Below are positions 1 through 7,795 of a stretch of 15,474 nt of DNA, in pieces. Position 1 is the stretch's first letter. Every line of letters starts with the position of its first letter. This stretch comes from a candidate division CSSED10-310 bacterium (GTDB lineage: Bacteria; CSSED10-310; JAFGDC01), in assembly GCA_016932295.1 (NCBI GenBank), contig JAFGDC010000338.1, positions 1 to 15,474 of the forward strand, written 5' to 3'. Made by a program: the position numbers and the translations under genes. The notes below the pieces were generated by a model, which saw nothing but the letters and a program-made list of their open reading frames with translations, made no database searches and was not told where the DNA came from.

Positions 1-392
1 GAGACCAGGTCGGCGCCGTCGTCCATGGTGATTTCCGTGTCAGGTACAAGGCAGCTATGAATATGCTTGTAGTAGGTGTCACCGTCCTCGCCGTTACGGG
101 CGAAAACTGCGATTCCATGATTCCTGACCAGCGCTGCGGCGATGTCATCCTGGGTGCTGAGAGGGTTGGAAGCACAGAGTCTTACTTCAGCCCCTCCCGC
201 CTTCAGGGTGATGGCCAGGTTGGCGGTTTCCGACGTCACGTGCAGGCATGCGGCGAGTTTCTTCCCGGCCAGTGGTTTTTCCCGCTCAAACCGGTCCCGG
301 ATGATGGCCAGCACCGGCATGTCCCGGCCGGCCCATTCCAGGCGCAACTCACCTTTGCCGGCGAGTTCAAGATTGGTTACATCAAATTCCAT
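1..392 (-). CDS. ahcY: Adenosylhomocysteinase, N-terminal part (cut by window edge)
   Basis: S-adenosylhomocysteine hydrolase splits S-adenosylhomocysteine, the by-product of SAM-dependent methylation, into homocysteine and adenosine in the cytoplasm. About 130 N-terminal residues are visible and the rest lies beyond base 1. Family landmarks are seen: LAACLHVTSETANLA (matching the substrate-domain segment that reads LHxxxxTA in the family), then ASNPLSTQDDIAAAL, a GEDGDTYYKHIHSCL stretch, and MDDGADLV at the edge. The CNPLSTQDD-like wording resembles the shorter archaeal/Thermotoga-type enzymes more than the longer animal or gammaproteobacterial type; this is a pattern judgement. The ATG at 392 is preceded by GGAGAAGG at good spacing and lies 16 nt after the metK stop, so the two are very likely cotranscribed. 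The pairing makes sense because MetK makes SAM and AhcY clears its product. Confidence 0.93.
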   Translation of the reverse strand, partial: MEFDVTNLELAGKGELRLEWAGRDMPVLAIIRDRFEREKPLAGKKLAACLHVTSETANLAITLKAGGAEVRLCASNPLSTQDDIAAALVRNHGIAVFARNGEDGDTYYKHIHSCLVPDTEITMDDGADLV

Positions 393-408
393 CAAGTCCT
401 TCTCCACT

Positions 409-1560
409 CTAAAGGCCGAGGAACCGTTTCAGTTCGTCGGCTCTGTCGGTCTTTTCCCAGGTGAAGGTATCCTCGGTACGCCCGAAGTGACCGTACGCGG
501 CGGTGGCGCGATAGATGGGGCGGCGCAACTGCAGGTGATCGATCATGCCTTTGGGGGTGAGCGGGAAAATTTCTCTGACCGCCTGCACCATCTTCTCAAT
601 GTCGACCTTCGCAGTACCGAAATCGTCGATCATGATGGATACGGGGTCGGCGACACCGATGGCGTAGGCCAGTTGCACCTGAGCCTTGTCACAAGCGCCG
701 CAGGCGACGAGGTTCTTTGCGACATAACGGGCCATGTAGGAGCCTGACCGGTCCACCTTGGTGGGATCCTTGCCGGAGAATGCGCCGCCGCCATGGCTGC
801 TGAAACCACCGTAGGTATCCACGATGATCTTACGGCCGGTAAGGCCGCAGTCGGCCTGGGGCCCGCCCCGGGCGAAACGGCCGGTGGCGTTGATGTGCAG
901 CTTGGTGTTCACATCCATCATGCCGCGTGGGATCACGGTTTCCACAACCTTCTCTATGATGTCTTCGCGAAGGGTGTTGATGGCTACGCTGGGACTGTGC
1001 TGGGCAGCGATCACCACGGTTTCGACGCGTGTGGGCACGCCGTTCACGTACTGCACGGTAACCTGTGACTTGCCGTCAGGGCGGAGATAATCCAACACGC
1101 CTTTCTTGCGGACATCTGCCAGCTTACGTACCAGCTTGTGAGCCAGCATGATGGGGATGGGCATCAGTTCGGGCGTCTCACGGCAGGCATAGCCGAACAT
1201 CAGACCCTGGTCACCGGCGCCGCCGGTATCCACACCCATGGCGATATCGCCCGACTGTTCATCGATGGCGGTCAACACGGCGCACGTTTCGCAATCAAAA
1301 CCATGCTTGGCGCGCGTGTAACCGATGTCCTGAATGGTCTCGCGAACGACATGCGGGATGTCGACATAGGTACTCGTCGTAATCTCACCGGCGACCAGCG
1401 CCATGCCCGTGGTTACCAGGGTCTCGCATGCGACGCGACCCATGGGGTCTTCCCTCATCACCAGGTCGAGAACGGCGTCGGAGATCTGGTCGGCGACTTT
1501 ATCGGGATGGCCTTCCGTTACCGATTCCGAGGTGAACAAGAAATTTCCTTTGTTATTCAT
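409..1560 (-). CDS. metK: S-adenosylmethionine synthetase
   Basis: Methionine adenosyltransferase makes SAM from methionine and ATP, releasing phosphate and pyrophosphate; it is a cytoplasmic tetramer with Mg2+ and K+. The 383-residue length matches the family (384 in E. coli). Visible motifs are TEGHPDK (15-21, with the catalytic His18), the signature GAGDQG (114-119) that binds the adenine/methionine side, GRF (227-229), and the glycine-rich phosphate loop [19 protein letters not shown] starting at 257. The frame stays open upstream to a GTG at 1620. The ATG at 1560 is chosen because AAGGAGGA sits 5-6 nt before it and the protein then begins close to the conserved [13 protein letters not shown]. 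It is followed after 16 nt by ahcY. A candidate promoter lies about 80-105 nt upstream; no known SAM riboswitch fold was recognised in the short leader. Confidence 0.97.
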   Translation of the reverse strand: MNNKGNFLFTSESVTEGHPDKVADQISDAVLDLVMREDPMGRVACETLVTTGMALVAGEITTSTYVDIPHVVRETIQDIGYTRAKHGFDCETCAVLTAIDEQSGDIAMGVDTGGAGDQGLMFGYACRETPELMPIPIMLAHKLVRKLADVRKKGVLDYLRPDGKSQVTVQYVNGVPTRVETVVIAAQHSPSVAINTLREDIIEKVVETVIPRGMMDVNTKLHINATGRFARGGPQADCGLTGRKIIVDTYGGFSSHGGGAFSGKDPTKVDRSGSYMARYVAKNLVACGACDKAQVQLAYAIGVADPVSIMIDDFGTAKVDIEKMVQAVREIFPLTPKGMIDHLQLRRPIYRATAAYGHFGRTEDTFTWEKTDRADELKRFLGL

Positions 1561-1635
1561 AGACTCCTCCTTATCCTGAATGGCGGACTGTTTCGCCTGG
1601 CTGTCCACTCTGCTGTTCACAAAGTGAAAAATAGA

Positions 1636-1668
1636 ATTTTACTTAGCTCAGAAAAAGGTGCCTGTCAA
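1636..1668 (-). promoter_or_regulatory. Candidate sigma-70 promoter for metK-ahcY
   Basis: A perfect -35 box TTGACA lies at 1668-1663 on the minus strand. The -10 is less clear. At 17 nt spacing the hexamer is TAAGTA (1645-1640), a poor match. The better TAAAAT (1641-1636) is at 21 nt, which is too far. The element sits in the gap between the antiporter and metK, so a separate metK promoter is plausible. A quasi-palindrome ATGCG-TG-CGCAT at 1724-1735 lies about 55 bp upstream of the -35 and could be an operator half-site pair, though it may be chance. The implied leader is about 70 nt and contains a 5-bp hairpin at 1616-1628 (TTCAC/GTGAA). Confidence 0.4.
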
Positions 1669-1828
1669 CCGGCATTGCGGAAACGTATGGGATCACATCC
1701 GCCGATACAGTCTTTCACTTACAATGCGTGCGCATATCTATCATGCTGTTGCAAATGAACCTTCTTCGACTCTCGGCATGAATCCGTCGCACGTTGCGTG
1801 TTTTTCCGGAGAACGAGTCTGTAGCTAT

Positions 1829-3787
1829 TTACCCTGACACCATTCTTTGAAACGATTCACGAGCGTTTTCAGTGCCGAGAATGGCAGCCAGATCTTCCGT
1901 TTCAAATCTGAAGAGCGCGTCTGGATTGATGATGAGGTTTCCCCCCCTGATAACTCCGACCACAGATGCGCCAGTGATCTTCCGCACCTCTGTTTCCCCC
2001 AGTGTTTTTCCCGCGATCGCACTTCCGGCAGGCACCAGGACCCACTGTAAATCGAACTCCCGAGTCGCCGATCGAAGCTGGGCAAGCGTCTTGTATGCAC
2101 GCGAACCGCTGAAAAACGGCGCGAACATCTCCTGGCGAAGCGATTCCGCATTCCGCTGAATCTCCGTGATGGGAATCGGGAAATGAAGTAATGCCTCCCG
2201 CGTCATCTCCAGACTTGCCTCGAATTCCGGCAACACCACGCTGGTGATACCCATTTCCTTGAAGATCCCTAAAAAACCGGGATCGGAAGCCCTTGCGACA
2301 AATCCAAGATTTTCATTGCATTTTCGAGCGTTGGTGATGACCGATCGGGTCACCATCATTTCCGGTGTGGTCACCACGACGAGCCGCGCCGTGCAGATAT
2401 CGGTCGCCTCCAGCACCACAACCTGGGAAGCATCGCCGTAGACCACCGGGAAACCGTTGGTTTTCACCGTTTCCACCCGCCGATGATCCAACTCGATGAG
2501 CACCAGGGGGAGTCCAAGCTGACTGAATGCCCTTGCAACGCATAATCCGACTCGCCCGGCACCGACGATCACCGCATGATCTCTCAGTCCCGAATCCGGG
2601 ATATTGAGTGTTTCCAGCGGTTCGTGTTTGAAAAATCGCCGTTTGACGGCATACAGCCTGGCAGTCTGACTGGAAACAATCGGCGTGAGTATCATGGTCA
2701 GGATGGCGGTGGTCAGGATCAGTGAATACAGGTCCTTGCTGATGGATTCGGTAGCCACTCCGAGGGTGACAAGGACAAAGGAGAATTCCCCCACCTGAAA
2801 AAGCCCCAGCGCCACTGCCAGCGGGATGACATTGGTATATTTGAAAAGGATCGCTGTTCCGGCAAAGATCAAACCCTTGCCAACACTGACCACCAGCACC
2901 AGCAGCAGTATCTGGCCAAGATGTTCAATGAGGAATCCGGGATCCAGCAACATACCCACCGAGGCGAAAAACATCAAACTGAATAAATCCCGCAGCGGGA
3001 TGATGTCACTCAGCGCCTGATGGCCGAAGTCCGATTCGCTGAGCACCAGTCCCGCCACGAACGCTCCGAATGCGAAGGAAAGGCCGGCGAGATGCGTGAT
3101 GTATCCGATACCCAATCCGATGGCGGATATGGCCAACAGAAACAGTTCTCTCGATCCCAACCGGGCGATATGTTTCATGAGACGCGGCAGGAGCTTGGTG
3201 CCGAGAATCACCATACCGGCGATGAAGGCCGTCGCCTTAAGAGCGGCGGCGCCGAGCACGAAGAGCCCCACCGCCGGATCATTGAGCTGCGGCAGAATTA
3301 TCATCAAGGGCACCACGGCCAGATCCTGGACGATCAGCATACCGATCATCACCCTGCTGGAGAGTGTTCCCAGCCAACCCTGATTCATCAGTGTCTTGAG
3401 CAGCACCATGGTACTCGATAATGAGATACAGGCGCCGAGCCACAGGGCATCCCGCCAGCTCCAGCCGAGAAACCGACCGATTCCGAATCCCAAACCAATC
3501 GTCAGAACCATCTGGACAGGGGTTCCGATCAAGGCAATTTTCTTTACCGGTTTCAGATCCTTGAGGGAAAATTCCAATCCGAGCGCGAAGAGCAGTAAGG
3601 CGACACCGATCTCAGCAAGCCGCTCGATGTCCTGGGTATTGGTGATGGTCAATCCGCCCGTATAGGGACCGAGGATGATACCGGCGGCAATGTATCCAAG
3701 GATCACGGGTTGGCCAAGCCGCTGCAGGATCAGACCACAGCCAAAGGCGACTACGATGAGCAAAATGATGTCGGAGGCTATCCCCAT
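1829..3787 (-). CDS. Kef-type (CPA2) monovalent cation:H+ antiporter with RCK/TrkA domains
   Basis: Inner-membrane antiporter, probably exporting K+ (or Na+) in exchange for protons. Residues 1 to about 380 form a dozen or so hydrophobic helices of the Na+/H+ exchanger fold, including the CPA2 motif VQDLAVVP (153-160, with the membrane Asp155) and [15 protein letters not shown] (241-255). A cytoplasmic RCK_N/TrkA-N domain follows at about 403-520, with the nucleotide-binding GAGRVG (409-414) and an acidic residue at the end of the second strand (IELD, 431-434). A TrkA-C domain is at about 565-650. This order matches KefB/KefC/YbaL proteins and the length (652 residues) is normal. The substrate cannot be read from sequence. 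The ATG at 3787 has only a weak Shine-Dalgarno; a much stronger one lies 43 nt upstream (see findings). Its position beside the regulatory PTS genes may be meaningful because EIIA-Ntr controls K+ transport elsewhere. Confidence 0.9.
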   Translation of the reverse strand: MGIASDIILLIVVAFGCGLILQRLGQPVILGYIAAGIILGPYTGGLTITNTQDIERLAEIGVALLLFALGLEFSLKDLKPVKKIALIGTPVQMVLTIGLGFGIGRFLGWSWRDALWLGACISLSSTMVLLKTLMNQGWLGTLSSRVMIGMLIVQDLAVVPLMIILPQLNDPAVGLFVLGAAALKATAFIAGMVILGTKLLPRLMKHIARLGSRELFLLAISAIGLGIGYITHLAGLSFAFGAFVAGLVLSESDFGHQALSDIIPLRDLFSLMFFASVGMLLDPGFLIEHLGQILLLVLVVSVGKGLIFAGTAILFKYTNVIPLAVALGLFQVGEFSFVLVTLGVATESISKDLYSLILTTAILTMILTPIVSSQTARLYAVKRRFFKHEPLETLNIPDSGLRDHAVIVGAGRVGLCVARAFSQLGLPLVLIELDHRRVETVKTNGFPVVYGDASQVVVLEATDICTARLVVVTTPEMMVTRSVITNARKCNENLGFVARASDPGFLGIFKEMGITSVVLPEFEASLEMTREALLHFPIPITEIQRNAESLRQEMFAPFFSGSRAYKTLAQLRSATREFDLQWVLVPAGSAIAGKTLGETEVRKITGASVVGVIRGGNLIINPDALFRFETEDLAAILGTENARESFQRMVSG

Positions 3788-3829
3788 TGTTCCCGATACC
3801 TCTGCGGATTCATTGCCGGAAGATATGGT

Positions 3830-3838
3830 ATCACCTCC
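3830..3838 (-). promoter_or_regulatory. Unusually strong Shine-Dalgarno far upstream of the antiporter ATG
   Basis: GGAGGTGAT is a full 9-nt complement of the usual 16S rRNA 3' end. It lies 42 nt before the chosen ATG (3787), too far to serve it directly. An ATA codon at 3826, only 3 nt downstream, is in frame with the antiporter and would add 13 residues. There is no ATG, GTG or TTG in that extension. A separate ATG at 3814 in another frame opens an 11-codon frame that ends across the antiporter start. Confidence 0.45.
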
Positions 3839-3908
3839 GGTGTGCGCAGACTATCGCCATTTCATCCCGGAAAAAGGTGTCGATGACGTTGCGGACGACC
3901 GCATCCAT
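3831..3908 (-). CDS. Possible 25-residue leader peptide or small protein
   Basis: The ATG at 3908 is preceded by GGAGAAG at a workable distance. The frame encodes 25 residues (starts [10 protein letters not shown], ends CAHRR) and stops at a TGA lying inside the strong GGAGGTGAT sequence ahead of the antiporter gene. No family is recognised. The arrangement could mean a translated leader whose termination affects initiation on the antiporter message, or it could be chance in an otherwise non-coding gap. The frame continues upstream into ptsI without a stop, which weakens the case that this start is special. Confidence 0.2.
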   Translation of the reverse strand: MDAVVRNVIDTFFRDEMAIVCAHRR

Positions 3909-4033
3909 GTCATTCTTCTCCGAATGGCAGGTCCATTCATGAGCAGCCGCTCCTTGCCAGGCGGTTGCACGACATTGAACCGGGCAGCTATCGGGAACGT
4001 GGTCACGCCGTGTACATGGAATCCCTGACCGAC

Positions 4034-5797
4034 TCAATCCTGCGCGCCGCCGCACCCCAGCTTGATCACTACTTCTTCCAGGTAACGCCGGCACTTGCAC
4101 GGATCGGGACAGGCCAGCACCTTGGCGGCGACCGCCCGAGCCTGGTCCATGGTAATGGCGCGGATAACCTGCTTGACGAGGGGCAGGGCGGTGATTCCCA
4201 TGCTCAGGCTGCGAAATCCCATGCCCAGGAGCAGTGGCGTATAAAGCGGGTAACCGGCCATCTCGCCGCACATGGAGAGCGGCACCCCCATGTTCTCCGC
4301 AGAAGCCACCACCTCTTGCAACAGACGCAGTACAGCGCGGTGCAATGGATCATACAGGTACGCCACGGCATCGTTGCCGCGGTCGATGGCCAGCGTGAAT
4401 TGAATGAGATCGTTGGTGCCGATGCTGAAGAAATCCGCCGGCAATGAGTCGCAGCCGAGTGCGGCGGCTGGTGTTTCGATCATCACGCCGAGAGGGACCT
4501 GTTCAGGCGTCTCTTTCCCCTCCCGGCGCAGCGCCGCTGATTCCTGCCGGATCATCACCCGTACCCGCTCCACTTCATCCGGCGAGGTCACCATGGGGAG
4601 CAGGATGCGCAGCCGGCCATGCGCTCCCGCCCGCAGGATGGCGCGTAGTTGGGCTGCCAGGATGTGCTCCTGTCTCAGACCCAGGCGGATGGCACGCAAA
4701 CCCATGACCGGATTGGCTTCCGACCGGAGCCCCACATGTCTGCACAATTTGTCGCCGCCCAGATCGAATGTGCGCACGGTGAACGCACCGGGAGCGATCG
4801 CCGCAGCCATCGTACGATAGATTTCGTATTGCCTGTCCTCGTCCGGCAGGTGGTCATCCATGAAGAGGAATTCCGTTCTGAACAAACCGACACTGGCGCA
4901 CCCGTGATCACGCAGCGATGCGATCTCCATGGGAAAGTCGATGTTGGCGTCCAGATTCACCATCGTGCCGTCGATGGTCACCGCGGGCAGTTCCCGCAGC
5001 CTTTCCAACTCCTGGTATCGTCTTCGATACTCGCGCCGCGTGGCCGTGTAATGCCCGATGGTCGCCTCGGACGGACGGAGTACGATACTACCGCTGGTAC
5101 CGTCAACCACGAGCATGTCATCGGGATCTACCGCCGCCATTATCCCCTGTGCGCCAACCACCGCGGGGATCTCATAATCCCTGGCCAGGATGGCGGTATG
5201 CGAGGTCAGGCTGCCATGCTCGGTGACCAGCGCCAGCACACCGGCATCCTGCAAACGGGTTGTCTCGGACGGCGTCAGGTCAAGACTCACCAGAACACGG
5301 TCTTTCATGTCCAGCAGCGGCAGCCCCTGGCGGCAGCCGAGCATGGTGCGCACCAGTCGGCCCACCACATCCTCGACATCCTGCACCCGCTGCTTGATGT
5401 ACCGATCCTTCAGGGAAAAGAAAATTTTTCGTATCTCAGCCATGGTGAGATCGATGGCGCCCTCGGCGTTGATCAGATCGTTCTCGATCTTGGTCTTGAC
5501 CCCTTCAACGAACATCCGGTCGCGCAGTATTTCAAGCTGCGATTCGAGGATGAACAGGTGTTCAGGCCGGCCATTGACGGCCATTTCCTCACGCATGTCC
5601 CGGAGCTGGCTGAAGGTAGCATCGAGCGCACGCTCGAAGCGTTGCTGCTCAGTCTCCACCTCGCTTCCGTCGATGAGCCGTAGTTCGATGGAGGCGCATG
5701 GATTGGCCAGCAGCACCGCGCGGCCCATGACCACGCCCGGCGAGGCCCCCATGCCCCTGATCCGCACTTCGCCCGATTCCGTCTTCGGATTATCCAT
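4034..5797 (-). CDS. ptsI: Phosphoenolpyruvate-protein phosphotransferase (PTS Enzyme I)
   Basis: Enzyme I takes phosphate from phosphoenolpyruvate onto a histidine and passes it to HPr. The 587-residue protein shows the N-terminal HPr-binding part, the swivelling phosphohistidine domain with the active-site GSLTSHTAILAR (195-206, His200), and a PEP-binding TIM barrel with VGLFRTEFLF (303-312), RTFDLGGDK (342-350) and the catalytic cysteine in MCGEMAG (509-515, Cys510). No N-terminal GAF domain is present, so this is the PtsI type and not the PtsP type used by the nitrogen PTS of enteric bacteria. The ATG at 5797 overlaps the HPr stop by 8 nt (ATGGATAA), which suggests translational coupling. 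The frame extends further upstream, but that would overlap HPr by about 90 nt. No sugar-specific transporter lies nearby, so a regulatory role is inferred. Confidence 0.95.
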   Translation of the reverse strand: MDNPKTESGEVRIRGMGASPGVVMGRAVLLANPCASIELRLIDGSEVETEQQRFERALDATFSQLRDMREEMAVNGRPEHLFILESQLEILRDRMFVEGVKTKIENDLINAEGAIDLTMAEIRKIFFSLKDRYIKQRVQDVEDVVGRLVRTMLGCRQGLPLLDMKDRVLVSLDLTPSETTRLQDAGVLALVTEHGSLTSHTAILARDYEIPAVVGAQGIMAAVDPDDMLVVDGTSGSIVLRPSEATIGHYTATRREYRRRYQELERLRELPAVTIDGTMVNLDANIDFPMEIASLRDHGCASVGLFRTEFLFMDDHLPDEDRQYEIYRTMAAAIAPGAFTVRTFDLGGDKLCRHVGLRSEANPVMGLRAIRLGLRQEHILAAQLRAILRAGAHGRLRILLPMVTSPDEVERVRVMIRQESAALRREGKETPEQVPLGVMIETPAAALGCDSLPADFFSIGTNDLIQFTLAIDRGNDAVAYLYDPLHRAVLRLLQEVVASAENMGVPLSMCGEMAGYPLYTPLLLGMGFRSLSMGITALPLVKQVIRAITMDQARAVAAKVLACPDPCKCRRYLEEVVIKLGCGGAQD

Positions 5798-6080
5798 CAG
5801 TCTGTTCCATTTCCTGCTCATCCTCTTCCATCCAGGATATGGCATCGAGCATCGCCGCCAATGCCTCCCGCTCGTCAGCGCCATCCGCTGCCACGGTCAA
5901 CCGGGTTCCCTTGCCCGCGCCGAGGGTGAGAAGCCCCATCAGGCTCTTGGCATTGACGACCGCATCGTCAAAGCACACTTCGATATGAGAGCGATAACGG
6001 CCGGCGGTTTTGACGATGACCATGGCCGGCCGCATGTGCAATCCGGTTGGATTGCGCACGACTGCTTCAGCCCTCACCAT
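5790..6080 (-). CDS. ptsH: Phosphocarrier protein HPr
   Basis: HPr carries phosphate from Enzyme I to EIIA proteins and can be phosphorylated on serine by HprK as a regulatory mark. The 96-residue protein has NPTGLHMRPA with the catalytic histidine at exactly position 15. It also has NAKSLMGLLTLGA with the regulatory serine at exactly position 46. Both phosphorylation sites are therefore present, consistent with the kinase gene immediately upstream. The C-terminus is slightly extended and acidic (WMEEDEQEMEQTDG). The ATG at 6080 lies inside the end of hprK (14-nt overlap) and the stop overlaps the start of ptsI, so hprK, HPr and EI are tightly coupled. It could equally be named npr if it serves only the regulatory branch. 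Confidence 0.95.
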   Translation of the reverse strand: MVRAEAVVRNPTGLHMRPAMVIVKTAGRYRSHIEVCFDDAVVNAKSLMGLLTLGAGKGTRLTVAADGADEREALAAMLDAISWMEEDEQEMEQTDG

Positions 6081-6642
6081 GGCTCATCCCGCCGTTTTCT
6101 TCTCCGGGCGATTCCCCGGCGCGCTTCGCCATCGCGGCGATGAGCGCATCGTTGAATACCCGTGCGGCATGATATCCTCCCAATTTCAGCAACTGGTTGC
6201 GGGCGGCCACCTCGATGATCGTCCCGATATTCCTGCCATAGTGCACCGGGATCAGCACCATGGGTAACGAAATCCCCTCATGCTCCCAATGCTGTTCCGC
6301 CAGTCCGGTCCGGTCCACCTCGCCGGCGGCGTCCCATGGCATCAGTCTGACCACCAACTGCACCCGCTTCGACTGGCGCACGGCGGTCACTCCGAACAAC
6401 GCCCGTACATCAAGGATGCCCAGGCCGCGGACCTCCATGTGCTGCGTAGTGCGGGATCCGGATGCGATCAAGGCGGCGTCCTTGACCTGGAGATACACCC
6501 GGTCATCTGAAACGAAACGGTGGCCACGGGAAAGCAGGTCGAGGGCGATCTCGCTTTTTCCTATGCCGCTCTCGCCAAGGATGAGCACACCCATCCCGAA
6601 GACATCCAACATGACGCCGTGAACGCTGTGTTGTTCCGGCAT
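6067..6642 (-). CDS. hprK: HPr kinase/phosphorylase, catalytic domain only
   Basis: HprK phosphorylates HPr on Ser46 with ATP or pyrophosphate and reverses the reaction by phosphorolysis. Visible in the 191 residues: SVHGVMLDVFG (6-16, with the conserved His8), Walker A GESGIGKS (23-30), the catalytic acidic pair in FVSDD (43-47), the family signature MEVRGLGILDV (69-79), and IPVHYGRNIGTIIEVAA (131-147, conserved Arg137). The usual protein is about 310 residues with a separate N-terminal domain. Here the gene begins almost exactly where the kinase domain begins, and the ptsN stop lies just upstream, leaving no room for it. The ATG at 6642 is preferred because GAGAGGGGTGG precedes it. An in-frame ATG at 6672 adds only 10 residues and lacks a Shine-Dalgarno. 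The end overlaps HPr. Confidence 0.92.
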   Translation of the reverse strand: MPEQHSVHGVMLDVFGMGVLILGESGIGKSEIALDLLSRGHRFVSDDRVYLQVKDAALIASGSRTTQHMEVRGLGILDVRALFGVTAVRQSKRVQLVVRLMPWDAAGEVDRTGLAEQHWEHEGISLPMVLIPVHYGRNIGTIIEVAARNQLLKLGGYHAARVFNDALIAAMAKRAGESPGEENGGMSHGEG

Positions 6643-6695
6643 AAAACCACCCCTCTCGCGGATTGTGCCCATCGCAGGGAGATCCGGCAGATCAG

Positions 6696-7169
6696 CTAGG
6701 CGATGTGAACCGGTGGAGAATCAACCTCTTCCAGAATCTTGTATACTTCATCCACCGAGTTCGCGGCATTCAGCCTGCTGACGAAGGCGTCACTCCTGAA
6801 CAGGCGGGAGACCTTGGCCAGGGCCTGCAGATGCAGACCGATACAGGTTTGAGGAGAGAGCAGCAGGTAGATGAAGTTCACCGATTCCCCGTTGGCTGAA
6901 TCGAAGTCGATGCCATGGGGGGCGATGGCGAAAGCCGACAGCATGTGCTGAACCCCTTGAACCTTGCCATGCGGGATGGCGACACCATGACCCACGGCGG
7001 TGGAACCCAGTCGTTCCCGTTCCAGGACGGCCCCAACCGCATCCTGCACCGAAGCGCCACCCAACTGATCAGCGAGCAGACCTACCATTTCCCGGATGGC
7101 CTCGTCCTTGGCGGTCGCGGTCAGTCGTATCGAAATCGCTGATTTCTTCAGGAAATGAAGCAGTCGCAT
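6696..7169 (-). CDS. ptsN: PTS IIA-like nitrogen-regulatory protein (EIIA-Ntr)
   Basis: EIIA-Ntr accepts phosphate from HPr-type proteins. In other bacteria its phosphorylation state controls potassium transport, carbon/nitrogen balance and envelope stress responses. The 157-residue length is typical. The phosphorylated histidine is visible in GVAIPHGKV (62-70, His67), followed by the fold's later strands including VNFIYLLLSPQ (97-107). The gene starts 8 nt after the hpf stop. No clear Shine-Dalgarno precedes the ATG at 7169 (the sequence is CTCTCCAC), so initiation may depend on ribosomes finishing hpf. No alternative start is available upstream, because a stop lies before this ATG in frame. 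The rpoN-hpf-ptsN neighbourhood is conserved in many Gram-negative bacteria and supports the Ntr assignment. Confidence 0.93.
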   Translation of the reverse strand: MRLLHFLKKSAISIRLTATAKDEAIREMVGLLADQLGGASVQDAVGAVLERERLGSTAVGHGVAIPHGKVQGVQHMLSAFAIAPHGIDFDSANGESVNFIYLLLSPQTCIGLHLQALAKVSRLFRSDAFVSRLNAANSVDEVYKILEEVDSPPVHIA

Positions 7170-7177
7170 GTGGAGAG

Positions 7178-7747
7178 TCAGGGTTCGATGAGACCGAAAT
7201 TACCGTCGGTTCTGCGAAAGATCAGGTTGATGCTCTCGTTGCTCGAATTCCTGAACAGCAAGAAGTGATCACCGCTCAGATCCATCTGCATGGCGGCTTC
7301 TTCACTGGACATTGGTTTCAGTGAGAAATCTTCTTCCTTGAAGATGCGGATCGCGACCTCGTCAGCCGGTGGTGCCGTTTCGTCAGGCATCCCGCCGTCC
7401 TCCATGAATAAATCCGGTGCTTCGAACTCTTCCCCGGCCGTCCGCTTTCGTTCGCCGCGCTGCCTGCTGCCGACCCGTCCTTTATGCTTGCGCAACTGCC
7501 GCTCTATCTTATCCATCACCTTGTCGATGGATGAATACATATCTTCAGTCTGCTCTTCTCCATTGATCTTGATACCATTCGCCCGAATGGTAACCTCCGC
7601 GATATGCCTGTACTTTTCTACGCTGAGGATGACTTTCGCATCGATGATGCTGTCAAGATACTTCGTGATTCGTCTGACCTTCTGCTCCGCATATTCTCGC
7701 AGCGCATCGGTCATTTGCATATGGCGGGCGGTTATGGTTACTTGCAT
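7178..7747 (-). CDS. hpf: Ribosome hibernation promoting factor, long form
   Basis: Hpf binds the small-subunit decoding region in slow growth and pairs ribosomes into inactive 100S dimers. The 189 residues comprise the N-terminal beta-alpha-beta-beta-beta-alpha ribosome-binding domain (about 1-95), a charged linker (about 95-130) and the C-terminal dimerisation domain (about 132-189), which contains KPMSSEEAAMQMDLSG (144-159) and ends RRTDGNFGLIEP. This is the long form, which forms 100S ribosomes without a separate RMF. The short form of E. coli (95 residues) lacks the tail, so the gene argues against an enteric gammaproteobacterium. The ATG at 7747 follows AAGGAG at good spacing, 48 nt after the rpoN stop. 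Confidence 0.95.
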   Translation of the reverse strand: MQVTITARHMQMTDALREYAEQKVRRITKYLDSIIDAKVILSVEKYRHIAEVTIRANGIKINGEEQTEDMYSSIDKVMDKIERQLRKHKGRVGSRQRGERKRTAGEEFEAPDLFMEDGGMPDETAPPADEVAIRIFKEEDFSLKPMSSEEAAMQMDLSGDHFLLFRNSSNESINLIFRRTDGNFGLIEP

Positions 7748-7795
7748 TGAAAAACTCCTTGAAACGATGGGTTTGAGGCGGTCACACCCTTCACC

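Larger units (their letters stand above)
3788..4033. other. Gap between ptsI and the antiporter gene
   Basis: No clear intrinsic terminator follows ptsI. The T-run at 3877-3881 (sense to the minus strand) is preceded only by a short imperfect hairpin (GCGG/CCGC). The gap holds a possible 25-codon reading frame and a perfect 9-nt Shine-Dalgarno match at 3830-3838, both described separately. No convincing promoter was found. Confidence 0.5.

Noticed and set aside
1561..1668. Possible SAM riboswitch in the metK leader
   Set aside because: The leader is about 70 nt with only a 5-bp hairpin and a weak second pairing. None of the conserved cores of the known SAM or SAH riboswitch classes could be recognised by eye.
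1829..1900. Terminator after the antiporter gene
   Set aside because: No stable hairpin with a T-run follows the stop. A short CGCA/TGCG pairing with a 3-nt loop is too weak.
4649..6143. Plus-strand open frames of 344 and 317 codons opposite ptsI, HPr and hprK
   Set aside because: They are antisense to genes with intact catalytic motifs, overlap each other, and have compositions typical of reverse-strand shadows in GC-rich DNA.
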